Source of the DNA: Progne subis subis
Taxonomy: Eukaryota; Chordata; Aves; Passeriformes; Hirundinidae
Reading direction: 5' to 3'
Length of the DNA stretch: 64,000 bases
Assembly: GCA_022316685.1 (NCBI GenBank)
Contig: JAKJHU010000005.1
Location: forward strand, 12,812,707-12,876,706
Of the stretch, positions 49,478 through 61,290 are shown one piece after another (the first letter of the stretch is position 1; the number at the start of each line of letters is the position of its first letter). The notes under the pieces are model-generated. The model did no database searches, was not told the DNA's origin, and saw only the letters and a program-made list of their open reading frames with translations. The position numbers were made by a program, and so were the translations under genes.

Positions 49478-52400
49478 TCTTTTCCACATGGTCCCTTGGT
49501 TACTGCACCACCTGTGTAGGAGTTGCAGTAGTGAGGAGCTTTGTGTAAAAATGTATTTTCTTCAATATATCTTTTTCATTAAAATTTTCTGAAGGCCTCA
49601 GTGTTGTACTTTTATTAGAATTGCAGTGATCAAGCACAGAATTTAAACTCAGATTCTTAAAAGTTACAAATCAAGAGCACATGCATTAAGGTAATCTAGT
49701 CTCATTGAGTATAGCACCAAAATGGCATTATGCTGCTGGATATTAAACAAAAAAACTCCTGAAAGATGAAAGGGAGAGCTTTATATGCCTTTTGAATCAA
49801 GACTGGTTATGAATTATAGTTCTTCAGCACTAGACAAGTGCTAAAGTCTTTGGTGTGTCTGATCAATACAGATAAATATTGATCTATATTCTGTGTGCAA
49901 GAGGCATAATTTGACAATTTACATTAATACATAATTTTTCAAAACAGATCTTCCAAAGAGAATCAAATGTGAAACGTTTTTGCCTGCAATCTTTGCTGAA
50001 TTGCCTCAGAACAGCTCCTGCAAATAATGATTTACATATTCTTTAGCTTAAATTTCTGGGACACTTTTTCAGCTGTAATACTTGAACATTATTTTAAGTT
50101 AAACCAATGACATCCAAATAAAGTCTAACAGACTAGTAATTATTTGAAGAGCAGGCAACTATTGCCTTGGCCTAGGGAAATTTTAGAGCTCTAATATTTC
50201 GTGGCTGGGAGATATGAGCACTTATTTTCTCATTTGCTGAAAAGTCCATAAAGAAAGGGTAGATATTTTAAGTGAAACAAGGATATAAGAAATAGTCTAC
50301 TGTGTCTCTCTCTTAGCATGAGCAGCATGAATGTCAGCCTCCAAATACTTCCTGCAAAAATTTTTCAGCTCCTTTCTGCAAAAATATTTTTCTTCTGGCA
50401 AGAATTCCACAGTGGGCACGAGAACTCCAGGAGGTTTTCCATGAGCAGGAGCAGCAGTTGAAGGTCATGGAACTTACCCAAAAGCATAAAAAAATGGCCA
50501 TAAAGACCTAAGTTTAACAGTCTAAATCACTTCTGAGGTGTCAACAGACGATTAAGTACTTTTATTTCTATTCTAATACCTTGGGAGAGTAAGGAAAGTC
50601 CAGGCAAATAAGTGAAATGCATCAATAACATCCCTACGTAGAGGATTATGCATGTAAGTATGTGTGCAGGTGGGATCATCCTTATATATTCACTATGATA
50701 TGCATGAGGAATTGCCTTGTAATTGTTGTCTGAGCAGTAATCATTCATTTTCTCAGGTTATGCAATAAGCTTGAGAATGATAGATGAAAAACTTTATAAA
50801 CCTTTGTTAAAATTGTACTTTTTGGTTAGTAATGTCACTAATACTCAATGAATCTCCTACTCATTATTACTTCTATGCATTGCTCAAAGGAATGTAGTCT
50901 CTTCTGCATATTTTAAACTAATAATATTCTAAAAACTTATTTATTGATTTGATTATTTTAAATTATTTTTAAAAATCTGTATTTTCTCATTTATGAATCT
51001 GAAAATCTAAAAGATCTGCTTGTACCTATCAAAAAGGACAGTCTAACTTCCTACTTGATTGTGTCAGCAAATTAAAATAAGAATTGTTCATCACTAAGTC
51101 TTTCTTACTGGCCACAAGAGAAACATGCAGACTGTGCTCTAGCAGCCTGAGAGGGGATGTGCTTAACAAAAGGATCTGTGTCTCATTAAGAGCAATGAAG
51201 TTTGCAATATCGATTCAACAGACTTTATTAGAAAGGTGTTCTTAAATAATTAACTTCCAGGCTCAGCAAGGAGTCTAAACGGAAAAAGAATGCAAGACAA
51301 AAGAACTGTGGAAGGATTAAAATAAGTAGCAATTGCAAATGCAGTGAACAACATTTTGAATAAATGTCACTTTTGTATAATTTTAAAGTTCCCAATTTGA
51401 TCTAATGTTCTGAAAATTGTTGGACAGGTGGTGAAACTTGAATATACAAGTTCAAGGACTAAGTTCTAAATAGATGTACTGAAATTTAGTTGCACCAGTT
51501 GAGTTTGTTTGTTTGAAAAATAGAAATGATTCACCTAAAGTTGTTGAAGAAGACCAGTGTCTTTGAATGATAATCTGGTGCAAAATTTTAGACAGTCACA
51601 CAGGAAAACTATGAGCTACAAGACTGAAGAGAAAACCTCATAAAAATTGAAATTTTGCACGAGCTCTCTCTTTTGGCCTAATGCTTTCCCTCATGATCTA
51701 ATAAGATCAGGCCATTCAAAAGCTGTACACATCTTTAAATTCCTTATCCCTGTATAATTAAATACAGATGGATTTTAATTAATATATCACATGACACTAT
51801 ACCTCAGCTTTGTGCATGAGTCACTACAGAAAGGTCTGAAAATGAATGTACTGATTATTAAATGATCCACAAACTATTTCAAATATGACCTTTGTGGCAA
51901 ATTTCAAGCTTCATAAGTTGTTTCAATTATTGTCCACTGCCAATGGAATTTCAGCTTGTGCCATCCCTATCTGCTAAAATTTATTGATATCTAAAAAGAT
52001 ACTTAATTACATGCAATGAAATTTAATTGAAATAATATTAGGACACTAAAATCATATGCACTCGTGCTTGTATTTCCTACATCTATCAATGCAGTCTCAA
52101 TTTGACCACTCCATAAAAAAAACCCTTTGTTTTGAAGCCATGTTTGCTTTTTATGGATACCCTGGGTCATTCAGGGTAGTTTGCATATGTTTTCATTGTT
52201 TCCCTTTGTTCATCATGCAGCCCTATTGTTTGTTTTCTGCATGCTACTTAAATACTTCTATGAATGCATGATTATGAATTTAATAATTAGCTTTTCTTAG
52301 CAGACCTTGCATGCAGCATTTGCTCTTCAAAAATGAATTTAATTTTTCTATGATATTGATTCTGCATAATATGTTCACATATTCCTGAGAGGGGACTATA

Positions 52401-53229
52401 GCAAAATAACACTAATACCACAAGTGCACATTAAATTAGAAGGGCCAGCTTGAGATGCTGCAGGACTAGTTTTTGGACAACTTTTTCTTTTATATGCTCA
52501 AATTGCAGCTCTCACTGCCTGTTTCTGCAGGCTTTCAGATACTCTGTAAATAAGCAACGTACTACTGACCTGTCAAAACCACTATTCAGTAGTGTCATCG
52601 ACATAATTTGCTCAATATCACCATCAGATCTGCATGGCAGAAACCAGTATTGAAACCAGTTTCAGCATCTAGATGTAAAAATTAAGACATATCTGGCAAC
52701 CCTCTGTCTCACTGAAAACAGCTCTTCCATTTTCTGCAGCAGTCCAGGCAGGGTTTCACTGGACAGCAATATCTTTGGGTATAAAACACTAGCTTGATGT
52801 CTAAGAACTCACTTCATGCATTCTTGGGGATTGTCATGCTAGGTTCTTCTAACTCTTGATAGTTTGACTTTTCAGGTGTTACTTCTAAAAACATAGGAAA
52901 ACAACAGATAAAAAATTCATTAAACTTTAGTAGACAGATATTCTAACAAAAAGTTACTGCCTTTCACAGAACTTATTAAAAATTTTATGATCACGCCTCA
53001 GTTAGCAGAAATAACTGCTAGCAAATAGGAGAGGGCCATTTCTGTGAAACATCACTTCTAGAAGACACAGTAAAATTTGTCTATGGGTTGTCTTCTCTCT
53101 TCTGACAGCAAAGTAATACTGAAGCTCAAAAGCAGAGATCAGTTGCTATGAGTGATTATGTCACAGGAATTTCATGGTTTTCTTCCAGAGTGTCCCTCTA
53201 CAATTTGGAATCTTTGTTCTATCTGGCAG

Positions 53230-53285
53230 GGGGAAAAAAAAAAAAAAAGAAAAAATAAAAGAAAAAAAAAAAAAAAAAAAAAAAA
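53230..53285. repeat. A-rich simple repeat
   Basis: A-runs are broken by single G and T residues. It opens a short Lys-rich frame that is not a gene. Confidence 0.9.
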
Positions 53286-55589
53286 TAGCAGGAGACCTGC
53301 AGAGAGAAATTCATTAGGGGAAATCATTTCAGGGACTGTACATCCACCCCAGCAGAAGGCAATCTTAAGTAAAGCTTAATAGAAACCAACAATATTTACC
53401 AATTTGACAGCAAAGTTTTAACTCTCAAGATGTCACAGCAAAATTTCTGCAAAAAAATTTAAAATTAATAGAAGCAGTTTATTCCTTCTTTTCTATGCCT
53501 AAAATCTTTGTTCTGGAAAAGAGTGCTTTGCTCCTAGTTTCCCCAAAACTCCACCTTAAAGCAGGCATGAAGACTAAAAATAAAAATAAGTAAAATATAT
53601 ATATTCAAGGAGACAAAATTATCTGTAGTGTAAGGATTTTTTTCTTTGTTGATCTTGTCTGAAAGAAAAAGGAGATTCAGCAATGCAAAGCTCTTTGTGG
53701 GCTTTAATTCATGTTGATAACTTTTAATGTTTGAAATAAAAGAAAAACACATTTTCCAGACATAGAAGATGGAGGAAAAAACTGCTTACACCAACAGAGA
53801 TGTAACTAATGCCCTGAATTCCAGTACGCTTTGAAAATTATTTTGAAACTTATGAGCAACTGTGTTTCTGACAGTATAATGTTCCTTGGTTCACATTATG
53901 AATTAAATGTTATGCAGTTGTAAGCCCCTTTTTTCCTCAGAAATATACTGCATTATTCATAGCAAGTGAACTATACATTGCTTTGTACACTCATTTTTTC
54001 GTCTATTTGGTCTTACACTTAAATTTTACATTTGGGAGGTAGGGTAATTTTGGTTTTTTTCCCATTCTTTTTTATTTTTTAACATGAAGCAGAAGTTATC
54101 TTACTTCAGTTAGAGATATGGCTATCTTTATCACAAAGTGGTTGTAAATATAACATACTGTGAAATGCTTTCCCTCGTAGAGTAGTTGTCGGTGGTATGC
54201 TGCAGGATTGCATTTACTCAGTCAAGGTAATGAATTTACATTTAAAGTATGCTAAATATACAAATCACAGTATAAACTGAAGTAAAAAATATGCAGATAA
54301 ATGAAATGAGCATTTCTAATTCAACAGTGATTTGTAGACTTATTTTTGGCAAGAGCAGGAAAAGGTAAATGCTGTTTCTGTTTAGCATAGATACCATGGA
54401 AATGTATATTATGATGTAAAAGTAGTTATGGAGGAGAGGAAGGGGTGTAGTGGGTACCAGATGCCATCTCTTTCCACTTCCACATCCTCTCACTTTGTGC
54501 TTTTTCATCCAAGATCTTGTCATCTGATTCATTTATACTTCCATTTTTCAAAATTTAGGCATTTGCTTTTCAAATTCTGTTCCAGGTTCATTGGCTCAGC
54601 CGGGTCTGCAAGCACGTGGCTGTTTACCCTGAGGAAGGCACAGTAATCACACGTTATCTGGGAGCACCTGGCTGGTCCAGAGGCAGCTTAACGCCTCACT
54701 GAACTCTGTGCTTTGGATCTCCCCATGGCAAATTCCATAAATTCTGGAAGATGGAAGCTCCACAACTGATCTCATGACCCTGAAAAAAAACAGGATGGTG
54801 TTTGGGATGTAAACCTTCTTATTCTTACAGTCCATTTGTTTCTCTAAACTACTTAAATCCTGCTATACATTTAAGTCAAATATTTCAGTGTTATTACACT
54901 CTAAGCCTACATAATATTTCTTCTTATGTCTCTAGTGCTTCCCCTTAGCCATTAGGAAAATCTCTCATTTTGATTCTCAGAGATGTTCCAGTGATAGATG
55001 CTACTTGCAGTTAAAATTAAATATTTGATTCACCAAAGCACTGGAAACACATTTGAAAAGAGATTAGGCATTGATTTTCCTGCATACTCTTTTGCTGTGT
55101 TATTCACTTAGGTTTTTTACTTTATTCTTCGTATCTTCTAAGTTACTGTTATCCTCCTGGAGAAAAAACCATAGTTTTCTGTGAAGATTAGCAATTGGCT
55201 AAGAGAAACAATTGAAAATCTGTTAGCACAAAAATTACTGGTTATGGAGTTTGATCAGTTCTCCCCAGATGCCACAGCCCGCTGTCTGTGCACATTGCTC
55301 TCCAAAGTGCTGTGAATTTGTTGCATTTGTTCTCTCTGGAAGTAAAACCTATGCACCAATAGAGATCCTTCAGCAAATTCACACAATTCACTTGATTTCC
55401 ACTTGTAATACATCTATCCACAGCAGTGTCTTGTTAATATTAATGCCTCTGCACGCATACAGCTGATATAAATGAGTTGCTAATGGAACAGTTAGTCATC
55501 TGATGCCAACTTTTCTATTTAAAATGTTCACACAAGTTAAATGAGACAACAGCTGTTGTGAAATGCATGAAGATTAAATCTGTAGCTGA

Positions 55590-55985
55590 GTATTGCCAGA
55601 AGTTCTGGTCATCTCAATTTCAAAAAGTGCCAATGGAAAAGAAAAGTACATCAAAGCTCAATAAGTATAATCAGAGGTGCAGAATGACTTCTCTAGATGA
55701 CAAGATTGAACAGGTTCTTCATCTAAGAAATTAAATAGATGAGGGGCATAAGATAACAGCATGGAAAACTATAATTCACATGAAGAAGGAATATAAGAAA
55801 TTACTATTGACCTCAAAGAGCTGAGGGAGTCATATGGTAATGCAAGGCAACAGATTTAAGACAATCAGGAAGGGGTACTTTTCTTATGATTTGTGTAATC
55901 ACACAGTAGAATTGATTTTCCCAGGTTGGTTTGGATTTGGAAAGTATAAATGGATTTGAAAGCTCAAGGAAGTCCAAGCCAAGGA
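55590..55985 (+). mobile_element. Ancient CR1/L3-like LINE remnant
   Basis: Ordered, diverged blocks match old CR1/L3-type elements in sense: 'gtattgccagaagttctggt', 'aatcagaggtgcagaatgac', 'ggggcataagataacagcat', 'aaagagctgaggga', 'ggcaacagatttaagacaat', 'caggaaggggtacttttctt' and 'agtataaatggatttgaaag'. These correspond to the last part of the reverse-transcriptase ORF. Stops and indels break the frame throughout. Confidence 0.6.
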
Positions 55986-57767
55986 AGAAGTGTTTACTTA
56001 TGTCCAGCAGTTTGTGACAACAGCAAAAATAACTTTTTTTCTGGAAGCAGCCTTACATAGTGGTAGTATCTCAAGGGTCCACAAACCCTTTGAGAGATTT
56101 TGGAACATGATAACATTTTTGGGGTACTTTAAATAAGTACAATAAGAGAAAATAGTTGTACATAGTTGCTAACTTAGAGATGAGTCAATTGAACAGTATC
56201 AGCAGAGTTGTGAATATCTTCCATGCCTGAAGAAGTCTTTCTGCATGTGTAGGGAAGACATATGATTGAGGATGTGATGGAGACACTGACTTGCAACCAG
56301 AAAAGACAGCTCCAGCACCTACTTCTATATGAAAAAATATGTAGAGCAGAAGCTTCTCTCTGGACACCATTTTCTGTCTGTTTATGCTGCACATGTTGAG
56401 CATTAAGTCTCAGGCTTTGATCCCTGGCCTGACTTTGCAAAAGCTAAAACTATGACTTCTAGGAAGAAAATCCTGAGTTCCAGGGACAGTTTCCAGGGAC
56501 AGTTTGTGAATGCAAGGTGCATTACAGCATTTTCTGAACTTCCAGAGGAGTCTGGGCAGTTCAAGCAGATGTAAACCCAAAATCTTTGAATCTGTCATTG
56601 CATCATCCAGTTATATCAGCAACACAGAATATAATGTTCTTTATTTACATACTTTTTTTTCTAAATACATATTAGAATGAATACTCTTTAAAATTATCTG
56701 GGTCAATGCCTCAATTATTGCAATGGCTATGGGAAGAATCAGTACAAACCAACAGCCTCTTTTACTCCTCTGCTTTTTTTCTGAAAGCTCATTTGTACTT
56801 TTGGCAATATTGTTCCAACAGAAATTTTATTGAACTCTCTTTTTGCTTAATAGCTCCTCTGAAGTTTATCTAACTCTGTATTGAAAACATCCCCTCTGCC
56901 ACAGGAAATCCCAGTAAGAACTCTGAGAATTTACACCTGTGGAAGCTGAAGACTTAGTGTCTTCATAGGAATAACATTATTTAAGTCCTACTTTAAAAGC
57001 AGAAATACCTGTTTTCAGGTGATTCGAAATAACTCCCAAATGAGGATATTTTCATGATTTTTCTAGCACATGACCACAGAATGTAAAATAATAAGAAGTA
57101 GTATTACCAAGAATAACATCAATAAATATTCCTTAGAGGTTAAAAGTAATTTATTTTTTTAAAAAAGATGTCACATGAAGAACTGTGCTCTTAATTTGCA
57201 TGTTCAGACATGACATATATCTATATCTTGGCCTTATTATCAGCCAAAAGGCTTTCTTATGGGTCCTTTGATTTGCAATTAAGTGTTACGCATTTAAGTA
57301 TTATATGCTTCCATCTAATGTCTTCTGCTTTCTGTTTTCATTCTATTCCTAACTTGCACACATTTCACTGCTGCTAACAAGCCACATGAAGTAATTAAAA
57401 ATTAATAAACCAATGAAAACTCCCACAATGGGACAAGAATCATCTAACTAACTGTCATCAAGCCCTGAAATAACTAACAACACACTGAGCTATAACCAAC
57501 CATATGAGCAAAAAAAAACTTATTTGACCATGGGGGAAAAATAAATGTTTTATTTACAAAACCAGTGTAATAAGTCAGGATTAAGATATAAATCCTGGGA
57601 GAGAGAGGGAGGAAGAACCCCAGTGATCACTAACTCAGAACTTACTCCAGAACATGACAATCAGCTGGGACCATAACCCTACATGTCAGTAACTTTGCAG
57701 TACCAAACAGAGCATCTGTGTACAGCCACCTCATCCTAAAATGGTAAGATTCTGACTCTTCTTTTAG
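55986..57767. other. Unique non-coding DNA
   Basis: No gene is recognised. A 13-bp unit (CCAGGGACAGTTT) is exactly duplicated in tandem at 56,480-56,505. Confidence 0.5.
56480..56505. repeat. Exact 13-bp tandem duplication
   Basis: CCAGGGACAGTTT occurs at 56,480-56,492 and again at 56,493-56,505. Confidence 0.9.
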
Positions 57768-58106
57768 TGGTGTCTTGTCACCGAGACACACAAAGCAATC
57801 ACGCAGACAAGAGATCTTTGCAAGGCAGAGGTCCTTCCGAATCCCAGCTCACTGCTCCGAGAGCAGAGAGAGGAGGAAGAGGAAGAGAGCCTCTTTGTTT
57901 ATTCTTTACTTTTTATACATTTCTGGGTGTAGCAGAAGACTGGCTTTTTGGGGTTTCCACCCCTCAGCCTCAGTGGCCAGACCAATTGTCAGTTACAATT
58001 GTTTTTCAGGTTAGAAATATGCAAACAAAGGACAGAGAATGAAAAACAAAGGATTTGTTTATGTTACATCTGTGGGAAAGGTAGAAAATTGCTCTAATAT
58101 TGTACA
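57768..58106 (-). mobile_element. Probable solo LTR, about 340 bp
   Basis: On the minus strand a TATAAAA box and an AATAAA signal lie within about 25 bp of each other (plus 57,898-57,920). They are followed by about 130 bp of GC-richer sequence ending near 'ggtgacaagacacca', the layout of a compact LTR with a very short R region, as in alpharetrovirus-like elements. The left end TGGTGTCTTG at 57,768 (or TGTCTTG at 57,771) is plausible. The right end is uncertain; '...ttgtaca' at 58,106 is one option. No target-site duplication was identified, and no internal viral sequence is present. Confidence 0.5.
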
Positions 58107-58954
58107 GTAACTAAAAGATCTGACTCCATTATGAAATTCAAAAGGCTTAATAAAAAAAACTCAGAAAAACCAGGGTAACAGTGTCTTACCCTTGAAATGA
58201 GGACTCTATAGAAAACACTATTAATTTCTTTTTGGTACCATGTTGTTATCAACATGGAAATAAGCATTATTTTTCTAGCAAATAATGTGTTTTAGGTGCT
58301 CAGATTTTGATCATTACATTGACAAAGCTGATCCAGTCTTCAGGGTCACACTGGCACTGGAGGACAGTGAGAACCAAAGAAATCATGTACTCAGAAGTAA
58401 GCGGATATGTCAGGTTGTGTCATGGAGAAATCATATTTTCCTCTGCAGGAAATGCAAGCTGTGATACTTTCTCACTTCATGCCCTGTTATCTGCCACACA
58501 GGAAAGAAGAGTAGACTAAAATGAAAATTTTCTTTAGCAGTATCATCCAAATAATATATTTTTCCCTTTCTAGATTTCTTTCTGTCAGGCTTGCAAATAT
58601 AGACCCCTTTAATGGGAATGTATCTGATATAGTACAATAGCAAAATCCAGTATATCTGTATGATTTAAAAAGGCAAGGAATGTCAATTTTTTTTTTTTTT
58701 TTTTTTTTCATTTTTAGATATGGGGAGTTTCTATTCATTTGCAACATTAGAGGCTTCACGCCCTTATTGTGTAGGTCTTTGGAGACATCCTAATTCACCC
58801 AGAAAGTACAATTAAAACTCAAAACTCCTCCAAAACAAAACTTAGGTCAAGGTACCTGTACAAGTTTTTGGTACTAGTGACAGGAAAACTGTACCAACTG
58901 GAGATATTTAAATAAGGTATTCTATTCATTATTTCACATTGAGAACTTCCCTAT
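58107..58954. other. Unique non-coding DNA with a T-run
   Basis: No gene is recognised. A 23-nt T-run occurs at 58,687-58,709. Confidence 0.5.
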
Positions 58955-59603
58955 TGTCCTGGTTTAGGGCAAATTTGGGAGGAAACCCCCAAATAGAGTC
59001 TCTCAGGGAAGCAAATCCAAACAGCGCCTTCCCCAACTCGTCCGGGAAAGAATTTCCTTGGAGAAAAGTGGAAAAAAATATTTATTTAACAAGCATAAAG
59101 AAAGAACAATATGAAACAATAAAACTTCTCTCTGCCCTGAAGAGAGATGACAAAATTGAGAAATCTCTTGCTATGGGTGTAGTGCAGCTCACCCAGTCTC
59201 TTATCAGTCCCTCCGGCGCTGGAAAATGCTGTCCTCGGCCCTGGTGGGCCACAAGTGTGAGTTCCCAGTGCTCTTCTAGGTCTTTCAGTCCAGGACAGGT
59301 TTAAACAGTCCCAAGAAAAAGAGGAAAAAAACAGTCCAGGGAATTTCTCTGCCTCAGCTAGCTGAAAGTTAACTAAAAGTAAAGAGATCTCTGTCCCGCT
59401 GTCTATCTGAGCTGCAGACGAACACACTCCAGGAGTGGAATGTGGAGGAGTGGGTGCAGATTTTGAAAACAAATGCCACACTGCTTCCTTCCCACCCCCC
59501 TCTTTGCTCCTCAGAACCAGTCTTAAAGGTGCAGAACACAATATCCAACATAAACAGAACAGATGATTGTGGGATACAAGAATCACAAAGTCACACTAGG
59601 ACA
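58955..59603 (-). mobile_element. Solo LTR with a perfect 5-bp target-site duplication
   Basis: The element runs from TGTCCTGGTTTAGG at 58,955 to CTAGGACA ending at 59,603 (649 bp). Its ends form a perfect 6-bp inverted repeat (TGTCCT/AGGACA). CCTAT occurs directly outside both ends (58,950-58,954 and 59,604-59,608), a 5-bp duplication as left by ERVL-type integration. On the minus strand an AATAAA (plus TTTATT at about 59,078) lies about 120 bp before the TGTCCT end, giving the minus orientation. No internal viral genes are present, as expected after LTR-LTR recombination. The 166- and 121-codon frames within it are chance readings. Confidence 0.88.
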
Positions 59604-60679
59604 CCTATTTTTTGTTTGCTAACTAAAAGCAGGGTTTGAAATTCTAAGAATATGCCAGAAGTTACAACTACATTACAGAAATGGAATTTTGAATGGTAGG
59701 TGTATTCAGACTGGAATGAAACATTTTAAATATCTTAAACTATCTGGCTTGATCTGGAGGATGTTAAGATTAGTGAGCTTCAGAACCCTCTGCCTACATA
59801 TTGCTGTGGCTGTTTTTGTTAGCTAAATTCATGATCTCCTAACAGATGATACAGGAATTGTTCAACAAGGCTTTTAAAAACTTTACAATACTATGAAGGT
59901 TATGCTTAATTATATGACATTAATTGCCTTTGTTCATTAATTCTCTTTTGACTGAATCTAAATACTTTACACATCTTTCACAGGATCACTATATGAAAAA
60001 TAAATTACTATATTTACCTATTTGCTCTGTCAATATTTGTATGATAGTGTTTAGAGTTTTTTTTCCCAGAGCTCTCATGTTTTTATAATGTAAAATTATA
60101 TTTCAAAATCCATATAATATATGATAGAGAAAACTTTTCTAGGTCTTACAGCATTTCTAGATGGAATTTCTCTGACACTGTAAATTTAGAAACATTTAAT
60201 AATTTCTGTCTTATAGAACATCTAGCTAGTGACATACTGTCATAAAATTAATGTTGCAAAATATCCATGTATCATCTTTGCAGACTAGTTTATAATTCTT
60301 CTGCTTTCCAGGAGAAGACAGCATTTTCAATAGAGAATATAGACATATACTCTAGAAGCCTGTGTTTCCTAGAATATCAGTCAAAGTGTTAAGATTTCAG
60401 GTGTTTGTGGCATATATAAAAAAAAAAAAATACGTTTTTCTGGTGATTCCTCTTAAGAGTTGCTTTGTTGTACTCAGTGTTAATATTTTTTTCTATATTT
60501 ATAATTTTTTAGGCCTGTAAATGAATCAAGAGTCTTTTATTCAAAGAAAGAACATACGAGTTGTAATAAACAGCTATCACTAGTGAGCAGCAGATTTTAT
60601 CTGTGTTAGTCAATAAAATTAATCTGAATGACCTGTAATTGTTCTACAAAACAATTTCTCTTTCTCAATGCACATGTGA
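59604..60679. other. Unique AT-rich non-coding DNA
   Basis: No gene or repeat family is recognised. A short A-run lies at about 60,419-60,430. Confidence 0.5.
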
Positions 60680-61290
60680 ATGGATTAAGCTTTTGGCCAT
60701 ATAAGCCCTGCTGAGGAAAGAATTCTCCTTAAGAATGGTCTACACCCACTATTTTCTGATGCTGAAGGAGAAATCCCCACAGACTTGGGGAAAATTTGGA
60801 AAACTGTTTTTGAACAAACTTTAACAAAGAGATAGGCTATGCTGGAAGACTTGGCTTATTTTCCTCTGCATTTGAGCAGCTCTGTGATGGGCCCAGGTTA
60901 GACAGAGCCCTGACCAGGGAACAACTCCATGTCTGCTCCCAAATGTGGGCTCTTTCCGAAGCCATTGTCAAGCCAGCCATGGTTAGCTCATTAAAATCAT
61001 TCCAGCACACCAATTAAGCAGATCCCTTGAACCTCAAATCTGCAAAACTTTCTATAAGCCACGGAACTAATTTTTCTTCCTAAACCATCTGATATTTGCT
61101 CTTATTTTCATAACTTACGAAAAATAAATGAATTTCAAAATGAGATTACTAGTAACCACAGCAGGTCAAAATGTGACCCGAGGAAATGTCCCATGTGTAT
61201 TGGCTATTTAAGCTAGCTGGCAGCACAGATAACTACATCACCGCTGAGAGGCTGTTTTCCATTCCAGAATGAGAAATAATAAACACCACT
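60680..61290. other. Candidate conserved regulatory region
   Basis: A block of about 600 bp without simple repeats. It holds a CArG-like CCATATAAGC (about 60,698), ATTGGCTATTTAAG (about 61,199, an inverted CCAAT box next to a TATA-like word), and CATTCCAGAATG (about 61,260, TEAD- and STAT-like half-sites). The order ATTGG, TATTTAAG, GC-richer sequence could be a promoter on the plus strand, but no exon follows that I can read. Judged by eye only. Confidence 0.2.

Larger units (their letters stand above)
46730..55589. other. Mostly unique AT-rich non-coding DNA
   Basis: No gene is recognised in nearly 9 kb. It contains an A-run flanked by an inverted repeat (47,236-47,275), a short TA repeat at 49,217-49,234, a 31-nt T-run (49,443-49,473) and an A-rich tract (53,230-53,285). 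The longest frame (47,658-47,981, minus, 107 codons) has no recognisable domain. Confidence 0.5.

Noticed and set aside
59086..59586. 166-codon minus-strand open frame, the longest in the window
   Set aside because: It lies entirely inside the solo LTR at 58,955-59,603, with overlapping frames open on both strands, as is common in GC-richer LTR cores.
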